Source: Deinococcus sp. (lineage in GTDB: Bacteria; Deinococcota; Deinococci; Deinococcales; Deinococcaceae). Taken from it: a stretch of 14,822 bases of DNA. A model generated the notes under the pieces. It was given only the letters and a program-made list of their open reading frames with translations. It made no database searches and was not told where the DNA came from. Both the position numbers and the translations under genes were made by a program. Numbering within the stretch: the first letter of the stretch is position 1; every line of letters starts with the position of its first letter. The stretch is taken from NCBI RefSeq assembly GCF_030523985.1, contig NZ_JAUNHK010000025.1, positions 14,250 to 29,071 of the forward strand. The letters are read 5' to 3'. Positions 7,461-14,822 of the stretch are shown here, one piece after another.

Positions 7461-9113
7461 CCTTCTCTGCTGGGCCTCAAGTGGACAGCCCTGCGCCACA
7501 CCTTCCAGCGCAGTCCCAAACTCGGTTACGCGCTGGTGCTGGGACTGGGGCTGCTGCTGGTCTGGGCCGAGGTGTACGGGACGTGGCAGTCGCTCAAATT
7601 TCTGGCCCGCTTCGGCGACATCGGCACGGGTGTCTTTGCGCGGGTGCTGGACATCGGCCTGATTACGCTCTCCAGCGGCGTGACCTTCAGCGCCACCACG
7701 GCGGCTATCAGCACGCTGTACCTCAGCGACGACCTCAATTTTTTGCTGGCCCAGCCCATTTCGGCGCGGCGGGTGTTCGGCCTGAAGGTCTTTGAAACGT
7801 TCCTGAATACGGCCCTTGTGCCCGTCTTTCTGACATTGCCGCTGCTGCTGACCATCGGGGCGTTTTTCGGTGCACCCGCCTGGGCCTATCCGCTGATGCT
7901 GCTGGCAGACGTGCTGACGTTTGCCGCGCCCGTGGGCCTGGGGGCGCTACTGGCGGTGGGGCTGATGCGGGTGGCTCCAGCGGGCCGCGTGCGCGAGGTC
8001 AGCACGGCGCTGGGCATCATGTTCAGCGCGGGGCTGGTCTATGCCATCCGCGCCCTGCGGCCCGAAGTGCTGATTCAGCGGGCACAAGACCCCGCCAAAT
8101 TCGAGGAGTTGCTGCGCTCGTTCTCTGGCCCCAGCAGCCCCTTTTTGCCGCCGTCTTGGGCCAGTGGTTTTATCTGGCAGGCGGCGCACGGCAGCTTTTC
8201 GCCCGCGCTGTGGCCTCTGCTCGTTCTGACTGCCGTGCTGTTGGGCCTCGCCACCTGGCTGGCGACGGTGGCCTATCAGGAAGGCTGGGCGCGGGCGCTG
8301 GATTCCAGTTTGCCCAAACTTGACCCTGCGCCCAGGAAAGCAGGCTGGGCCGAGCGTGCCCTCTCGCGCCTGGGCCTGGGCGGAACCCTGGCGTCCAAAG
8401 ACATGCGGATGACCTTCCGCGACCCGACCCAGTGGAGCCAACTGCTCATTGTCGTTGCGCTGGCGGGGGTGTATCTGGTCAGCGTCAAGGCCGTGCCGAT
8501 TCCTGTGCCGCAGTTTCGCGGGATTCTGGGGTATATCCAACTGGCTTTTCAGGGCTTCATCGTGTCGGGCGTGGCGACCCGTCTGGCCTTTCCCGCCGTC
8601 AGTCAGGAGGCGCGGGCGTACTGGCTGCTGAGAACTTCGCCCATCAGCCCCTGGCAAATCGTGACTTCCAAGTTCTGGGGCGTGCTGCCCGTCACGCTCA
8701 CGCTGGGTCTGGTGATGGGCGTGGTGAGTGCGGGCGCGATGAGCCTGGGGCCGACGCTGCTGCTGCTGAGCATTCTGGTCAATATCAGCAACGCCTTCGT
8801 GATTACCGCGCTGGGGGTGGCCCTGGGAGCCGCCGCGCCGCGCTTTACCGCCGACAACCCCGCCGAAATCGGGGTGAGTCCAGCGGGCCTGAGCTACATG
8901 GGCCTGTCGCTGCTCTACTCGGTGCTGTGCCTGCTGCTGCTGGCGCGACCCGTGGCGGGCAGCGTGCTGCGGCCTGACCTCTTTCCCGGCTACTCGGCGC
9001 TGACCACCTGGGAAGGCATCGCGGGCCTGAGTGCGCTGGCCCTGCTGACCGTCTTCGGGACGTGGGGGGCGCTGCGCTGGGGAGCGGCGAAGTTGGACGG
9101 GGTGGAGGGGTAA
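7413..9113 (+). CDS. ABC transporter permease, duplicated-half type
   Basis: The product is 566 residues with about twelve hydrophobic segments: near 38-51, 74-92, 128-152, 156-185, 196-213 and 264-287, then 342-358, 372-392, 421-441, 445-472, 494-512 and 535-552. The two halves look homologous: LSDDLNFLLAQPISARRVFGLK at about 104-125 corresponds to VSQEARAYWLLRTSPISPWQI at about 396-416, a loop seen in large putative ABC exporter permeases. A cytoplasmic region rich in charged residues (about 288-340) separates the halves. It should form the membrane channel for the ATPase encoded just upstream, with direction probably export; the substrate is unknown. The ATG overlaps the ATPase stop. Residues 1-16 come from a GC-rich repeat and are Pro-rich, so conserved sequence begins at about residue 17. 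Confidence 0.88.
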   Translation: MTPLPDPPPQGWRGQKPSLLGLKWTALRHTFQRSPKLGYALVLGLGLLLVWAEVYGTWQSLKFLARFGDIGTGVFARVLDIGLITLSSGVTFSATTAAISTLYLSDDLNFLLAQPISARRVFGLKVFETFLNTALVPVFLTLPLLLTIGAFFGAPAWAYPLMLLADVLTFAAPVGLGALLAVGLMRVAPAGRVREVSTALGIMFSAGLVYAIRALRPEVLIQRAQDPAKFEELLRSFSGPSSPFLPPSWASGFIWQAAHGSFSPALWPLLVLTAVLLGLATWLATVAYQEGWARALDSSLPKLDPAPRKAGWAERALSRLGLGGTLASKDMRMTFRDPTQWSQLLIVVALAGVYLVSVKAVPIPVPQFRGILGYIQLAFQGFIVSGVATRLAFPAVSQEARAYWLLRTSPISPWQIVTSKFWGVLPVTLTLGLVMGVVSAGAMSLGPTLLLLSILVNISNAFVITALGVALGAAAPRFTADNPAEIGVSPAGLSYMGLSLLYSVLCLLLLARPVAGSVLRPDLFPGYSALTTWEGIAGLSALALLTVFGTWGALRWGAAKLDGVEG

Positions 9114-9116
9114 GGG

Positions 9117-9154
9117 TTGATGGTTGATGGTTCCGCTGCGCTGATGGTTGATGG
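9117..9154 (+). repeat. GATGGTTGATGG repeat, first copy
   Basis: TTGATGGTTGATGGTT is followed by a short GC-rich centre and a second GATGGTTGATGG. A close match lies at 13632-13669 in the same orientation. It begins four bases after the permease stop and is followed by a T-rich run at about 9168-9181 that could help end permease transcripts, although the stem before it (GGC-AAC-GCC) is weak. Confidence 0.65.
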
Positions 9155-9182
9155 AGGGGCAACGCCAATTTTTTAGTCCTTT

Positions 9183-9240
9183 TGACCCTCTCCCCTTGTG
9201 GGGGAGGGCGTTGCAAAGCAACGGGAGGGGGGGGCGTCCA
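9183..9240 (-). repeat. GC-rich palindromic repeat, copy B
   Basis: The reverse strand of this block equals 13750-13805 apart from two substitutions and a two-base difference in a C run. It contains two stems: CGTTGC/GCAACG with a three-base loop (9209-9223), and CCCTC-CCCC/GGGG-A-GAGGG (about 9185-9208). It lies 54 bases past the recQ stop and may also act in recQ transcript ending. Confidence 0.8.
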
Positions 9241-9294
9241 CACCAACTCCCTTTATGCAAGACGTCCTAGACCACCTTTGCTTTGCACTCGCTC

Positions 9295-11781
<2,487 letters not shown>

Positions 11782-11789
11782 CGCCCGGT

Positions 11790-11795
11790 AGCATA
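11790..11795 (-). promoter_or_regulatory. -10 element TATGCT, probable leaderless start of recQ
   Basis: TATGCT on the minus strand ends eight bases before the recQ ATG at 11781. The gap ACCGGGCG lacks a Shine-Dalgarno. A further -10-like TATTAT (11818-11823, minus) could give a longer transcript. I saw no 17-base radiation-response palindrome. Confidence 0.5.
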
Positions 11796-11880
11796 GCGCG
11801 TTTCTGTTGTGGACAGAATAATACCTTTGAACCGACGTTTTTTGCGGTCTTGTGCTGGGGTCATGGTGGGGGTATTCGCC

Positions 11881-11909
11881 TTGACACGCTCTAGGGGGGC
11901 GTCTAGGCT
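11881..11909 (+). promoter_or_regulatory. Vegetative promoter of the binding protein gene
   Basis: A perfect -35 TTGACA (11881-11886), a 17-base spacer and a -10 TAGGCT (11904-11909) fit a housekeeping sigma promoter. Initiation near 11916 would leave a leader of about 84 bases, unlike the leaderless pattern of neighbouring genes. Confidence 0.7.
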
Positions 11910-11989
11910 TGCACCAATCTTCATCTTGACGTTCGCGCATTCTGGGGCTGCCCAGCCTGAGGCCGCACACTCGGAAGCGCCCATTTCCC

Positions 11990-11996
11990 GGAGGAA
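11990..11996 (+). promoter_or_regulatory. Strong ribosome binding site of the binding protein gene
   Basis: GGAGGAA stands with its GGAGG core ending five bases before the ATG at 12000. It is the clearest Shine-Dalgarno in the window and fixes that start. Confidence 0.85.
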
Positions 11997-11999
11997 CCC

Positions 12000-13583
12000 A
12001 TGAAAAAAGCCCTTTTGACCCTTGCCCTTCTCGCCGCGCCGACGGCTGCCGCCCAGAGCGGCACGCTGGTGTTCGGCGGCAACGGTGAACCCATCAGCCT
12101 GGAATCCGGCAACATCACCGACGGCATTTCGATTCTGGTGCAGCGCCAGATTTACGACACCCTGATCGACTTCAAAAACGGCTCCACCGAACTCGCACCC
12201 GGCCTGGCGACGAGCTGGAAGCCCAACGCCAACGCCACGAGCTGGACGTTTACCCTGCGCAAAGGCGTCAAGTTCCATGACGGCACGCCCTTCAACGCCG
12301 ACGCCGTGGTGTTCAACCTCTCGCGCTGGTGGGACAAGAACCACCCCTACAGCCTGCGTAAAGAAGGCCGCAGCTTCGAAATCGTGGGCGACCTGCTCGG
12401 CGGCTACAAGGGCGACGCCACCTCGGTCATCAAAAACATCGTCAAGGTCAACGACTCCACCGTGCGTGTGGACCTCAACAAGCCTTCGAGCGTGTTTCCC
12501 GACGTGATCGCTTCGGGTTACTTCGGCATCGCCAGCCCCACTGCCATCAAAGCGCAGATGGGCAAGTACGGCACGCCTGCGGGCAAGGCGGTCGGCACCG
12601 GCCCCTTCGTGTTCCAGAGCTGGAAGTCGGGCGACCGCGTGACCCTCAGCGCCAACAAGAGCTACTGGGGCGAGAAGCCCAAGGTGGCGACGGTCGTTAT
12701 TCGCGCCATCAAGGACCCCAGCCAGCGCCTCAACGAACTCAAGGCCGGAACCATCGACTTCGCCAACGACATGGCCCCCGACAGCCTGAGGTCCATTCAG
12801 GCCGACAAGAATCTGGTCGCCGTCAAGCGCCCCAGCTTCAACGTGGGCTTTGTCAGCCTCAACAACCGCAACAAGTACCTCAAGAACGCCAAGGTCCGTC
12901 AGGCCATCAGCATGGCGCTCAACAAAAAGGCCATCGTGGACGCCTTCTGGCCCGGCCTCGGCACCAGCAACGCCAGCTTCGTGCCCCCGGTCTTGAACCG
13001 CTACAACAGCACCAAAGTGCCCGCCGACTACAAGTTCGACCCCGCCGCCGCCAAGAAACTGCTGGCCGAAGCCGGTTACCCCAACGGCTTCACCATGGAC
13101 CTGTGGTACATGCCCGTCAGCCGTCCCTATTTCCCCAGCCCCAAGCCGATTGCCGAAGCGATGGCGGCTGACCTCGCGGCCATCGGCATCAAGGCGCAGC
13201 TCAAGACCCAGGACTGGGCCAAGTACCTCGAAGACCGCAACAAGGCCCCCGGCTTCGACATGTACATGATCGGCTGGACCGGCGACTACGGCCACCCCGA
13301 CAACTTCTACTCGGCCTACTACGGCCCCAACGGCAGCAGCGACATCGGCTACAACTCGGTGCAGATTCAGAACCTGCTCGAAAAGGGCCGCGCTGCCAAG
13401 ACCGAAGCCGAGCGCAAAGCCGCCTATGCTCAAATTCACGAGCTGACCTACAAGGCCACCTACCGCATTCCGATTGTTCACAGCCAGCCGCTCGCTGCCG
13501 CCCGCACCTACGTCAAGGGCTGGGTGCCGAGCCCGCTGGGCAGCGAAGCCTTCAACACCATTTCGCTGGTCGGCAAGAAATAA
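12000..13583 (+). CDS. Periplasmic peptide-type substrate-binding protein of an ABC importer
   Basis: The product is 527 residues of the SBP_bac_5 (DppA/OppA) family. The signal peptide is MKKALLTLALLAAPTAAA with likely cleavage before Gln19. There is no lipobox cysteine, which suits a soluble protein in a Deinococcus periplasm. Family landmarks are IYDTLIDF near 50, LAPGLATSWK, FTLRKGVKFHDGTPFNADAVVFNLSRW (about 83-109), GTGPFVFQSWKSGDRVTLSANKSYW (about 199-223), VRQAISMALNKKAIVD, and GWTGDYGHPDNFYSAYY near the ligand cleft. It should bind di- or oligopeptides and deliver them to a membrane permease. No permease or ATPase of the matching type is adjacent, so it works with components encoded elsewhere. 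The promoter, ribosome site and C-rich codon use suggest strong expression. An intrinsic terminator follows. Confidence 0.95.
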   Translation: MKKALLTLALLAAPTAAAQSGTLVFGGNGEPISLESGNITDGISILVQRQIYDTLIDFKNGSTELAPGLATSWKPNANATSWTFTLRKGVKFHDGTPFNADAVVFNLSRWWDKNHPYSLRKEGRSFEIVGDLLGGYKGDATSVIKNIVKVNDSTVRVDLNKPSSVFPDVIASGYFGIASPTAIKAQMGKYGTPAGKAVGTGPFVFQSWKSGDRVTLSANKSYWGEKPKVATVVIRAIKDPSQRLNELKAGTIDFANDMAPDSLRSIQADKNLVAVKRPSFNVGFVSLNNRNKYLKNAKVRQAISMALNKKAIVDAFWPGLGTSNASFVPPVLNRYNSTKVPADYKFDPAAAKKLLAEAGYPNGFTMDLWYMPVSRPYFPSPKPIAEAMAADLAAIGIKAQLKTQDWAKYLEDRNKAPGFDMYMIGWTGDYGHPDNFYSAYYGPNGSSDIGYNSVQIQNLLEKGRAAKTEAERKAAYAQIHELTYKATYRIPIVHSQPLAAARTYVKGWVPSPLGSEAFNTISLVGKK

Positions 13584-13600
13584 GGCAAGTTTCGAGGGAG

Positions 13601-13630
13601 GCGTGGGGGAGACCCTGCGCTTTCTTTTTT
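13601..13630 (+). terminator. Intrinsic terminator of the binding protein gene
   Basis: GCGTGGG and CCCTGCGC (13601-13620) form a GC-rich stem with a small bulge, followed directly by TTTCTTTTTT (13621-13630). It starts 18 bases after the stop codon. Confidence 0.75.
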
Positions 13631-13631
13631 G

Positions 13632-13669
13632 TCGATGGATGATGGTTTCGCTTCGCTGATGGTTGATGG
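13632..13669 (+). repeat. GATGGTTGATGG repeat, second copy
   Basis: The pattern GATGGATGATGGTT, a centre TCGCTTCGCT and GATGGTTGATGG matches 9117-9154 in the same orientation with a few substitutions. Both copies sit just downstream of a plus-strand gene and are followed by an AACGCCA-containing segment and a T run. Confidence 0.65.
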
Positions 13670-13682
13670 TGGAGGCAAGGCA

Positions 13683-13721
13683 AACGCCAGCTTCCCTTTT
13701 TTGAACAGGGTTGCTGGCGTT
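13683..13721. repeat. Hairpin AACGCCAGC/GCTGGCGTT
   Basis: Nine perfect base pairs (13683-13691 with 13713-13721), a two-base mismatch, then CCCT/AGGG enclose a T-rich loop. The sequence around AACGCCA resembles the segment at 9160-9175. It may be part of a composite repeat or a second transcription stop. Confidence 0.55.
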
Positions 13722-13723
13722 CA

Positions 13724-13837
13724 GAGCATTTGACAGAAGAAAGCTGGGCTGGATGCCCCCCTCCCGTTGCTTCGCAACGCCCTCCCCCACAAGGGGAGAG
13801 GGTCAGAAAAGGCAAGCCATTCTTCTGTCAAATGCTC
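13724..13837. repeat. Palindromic element with perfect 18-bp arms
   Basis: GAGCATTTGACAGAAGAA (13724-13741) is exactly inverted at 13820-13837. Between the arms lies GC-rich repeat copy C. The right arm ends seven bases from the serA stop, so serA transcripts would fold here immediately. No target-site duplication is obvious at the flanks. Confidence 0.8.
13750..13805 (+). repeat. GC-rich palindromic repeat, copy C
   Basis: It is near-identical to the reverse complement of 9183-9240 and related to 7413-7460. It holds the stem CGTTGC-TTC-GCAACG (13765-13779) and the CCCTCCCCC/GGGGAGAGGG stem. It sits inside the 18-bp-armed palindrome between convergent genes. Confidence 0.8.
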
Positions 13838-13844
13838 CAAGCGC

Positions 13845-14822
13845 TCAGACTTTGACCAGGAACGCCGACTCGATCACGTCCAGATCCCGAATGGCCTGCA
13901 ACTGCTCCGGCGTCAGGTTGTCGTCCAGCGTCAGGGTAAAGAGGGCCTGCCCGCCCTTCTCGGCGCGGCCCAGGGCCATGCCCGCGATGTTGATGCCCCA
14001 GGTGCCGAGGAGGTTGCTCAGCTTGGCGACGGCACCGGGCTTGTCCTGGTTGGAGGCGATCAGGATGTAGCCTTCGGGTTCGAGTTCCACGCGGTAGTCG
14101 CGCAGGCGGGTCAGGCGCGGCGACTTGCCGAAGACCGTGCCGCCGACCTGCCGCACCCGCTCCCTCTCGCCGCTGCGGGTCAGGACGCGCACAATCACTT
14201 CGGTCTGGTAGTCGGGGCTGTCCTCTTCCTCGCGCACGCTGAGGGTGACGCCGCGCTCGCGGGCCAGGGCACGGGCGTTGATCATGTTGGGCTGTTCGTC
14301 GGTGCTGCCCGACAGGTAGCCCACCAGCACGGCGGTTACCACGGGCGCGGGGTCGGTGGGAAATTCGCCCCGGAACGTGACTTCCACCTCATGCCCACCG
14401 GGGAGCAGCTGCGTCAGGATGCGGCCCAGCTTCTCGCCCAGGTCGAGGTAGCCGCCGAGTTGCTCCATCGTCTTGGCGTCCAGCGCGGGGGCGTTGACCG
14501 CGCCTTTGCTCACGTCGCCTTGCAGGGCGTCCAGCACGCGGCTGACGATTTCGGCCCCCACCCGTTCCTGCGCCTCGCGGGTGTTGGCGCCCAGGTGCGC
14601 GGTGATGCCCAGGTTGGGCGCGTTCAGGAAGATGTGTTCGGGTGCGGGCGGCTCGTCCACGAATACGTCTACGCCCGCCGCGAACAGGTGCCCGCTGTGC
14701 AGCGCGTCCACCAGTGCCTGCTCCTCGATGATGCCGCCCCGCGCCGCGTTGACCACGATGGCGTCCTTTTTCAGCCGCGCCAGTTGCTCTGCGCCGATCA
14801 TGCCGCGTGTTTCGTCGGTCAG
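13845..14822 (-). CDS. serA: D-3-phosphoglycerate dehydrogenase, C-terminal 325 residues
   Basis: The frame is open to the window edge, so the N-terminus lies outside. The visible part opens inside the NAD-binding domain (TDETRGMIGAEQLARLKKDA, then VNAARGGIIEEQALVDAL and GVDVFVDEPP). It carries the catalytic-His segment GITAHLGANTREAQERV with His at fragment residue 76. An intervening allosteric-substrate-binding-type domain follows. The last 74 residues are an ACT domain (YILIASNQDKPGAVAKLSNLLGTWGINIAGMALGR). This is the long SerA type, which oxidises 3-phosphoglycerate to 3-phosphohydroxypyruvate as the first step of serine synthesis in the cytoplasm; the ACT domain usually senses serine. 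It converges on the binding protein gene. Confidence 0.95.
   Translation of the reverse strand: MTDETRGMIGAEQLARLKKDAIVVNAARGGIIEEQALVDALHSGHLFAAGVDVFVDEPPAPEHIFLNAPNLGITAHLGANTREAQERVGAEIVSRVLDALQGDVSKGAVNAPALDAKTMEQLGGYLDLGEKLGRILTQLLPGGHEVEVTFRGEFPTDPAPVVTAVLVGYLSGSTDEQPNMINARALARERGVTLSVREEEDSPDYQTEVIVRVLTRSGERERVRQVGGTVFGKSPRLTRLRDYRVELEPEGYILIASNQDKPGAVAKLSNLLGTWGINIAGMALGRAEKGGQALFTLTLDDNLTPEQLQAIRDLDVIESAFLVKV

Noticed and set aside
11782..11970. 63-residue N-terminal extension of RecQ
   Set aside because: It overlaps the divergent promoter region, contains the -10 of recQ and has no family similarity; the 11781 start fits RecQ length.
13601..13844. Possible CRISPR-like array because of several short repeats
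   Set aside because: The repeats differ from each other, are not regularly spaced and there are no cas genes.

Overview
The window looks like ordinary chromosome from a Deinococcus, most probably Deinococcus radiodurans or a close strain. The DNA is GC-rich and the ORFs favour G/C third positions. A RecQ helicase carries three tandem HRDC domains, the arrangement described for D. radiodurans RecQ (DR1289 as I recall it; locus not checked). Several genes have a TANNNT -10 hexamer only 5 to 8 bases before the start codon, the leaderless layout reported as common in Deinococcus. GC-rich palindromic small repeats lie between genes. No phage, transposase, CRISPR array, tRNA or rRNA was seen.

Layout. 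Bases 1-2511 (minus strand) hold a short-chain dehydrogenase, then smpB, then an amidase-fold exported protein that overlaps smpB by 4 bases and runs off the left edge. Bases 2564-4084 (minus) hold three small unrecognised membrane or exported proteins. Bases 4201-5655 (plus) hold a cytoplasmic family 13 glycoside hydrolase, which converges on an enoyl-CoA hydratase (5718-6536, minus) across a strong bidirectional hairpin. Divergent from the hydratase is a two-gene ABC transporter operon (6646-9113, plus), ATPase then a large duplicated-half permease. It converges on recQ (9295-11781, minus). Divergent from recQ is an oligopeptide-type periplasmic binding protein (12000-13583, plus), which converges across a repeat-rich 261-base gap on the C-terminal part of serA (13845-14822, minus).

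The genes are mostly independent housekeeping or metabolic units: ribosome rescue (SmpB), beta-oxidation (enoyl-CoA hydratase), maltodextrin breakdown, recombination (RecQ), peptide uptake and serine synthesis. The binding protein has no cognate permease or ATPase here; the ABC operon at 6646-9113 is a different transporter type and is not its partner.

The most unusual observations are: the amidase-fold protein has lost all three expected zinc ligands and so looks like a pseudoenzyme; a GC-rich repeat supplies the first sixteen codons of the ABC permease; near-identical repeat copies lie in opposite orientation on either side of the recQ/binding-protein segment, one nested in an 18-bp-armed palindrome; and six genes show the short -10-to-start spacing expected of leaderless mRNAs. 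I did not find a convincing novel multi-gene system. No stretch longer than 300 bases lacks a gene.
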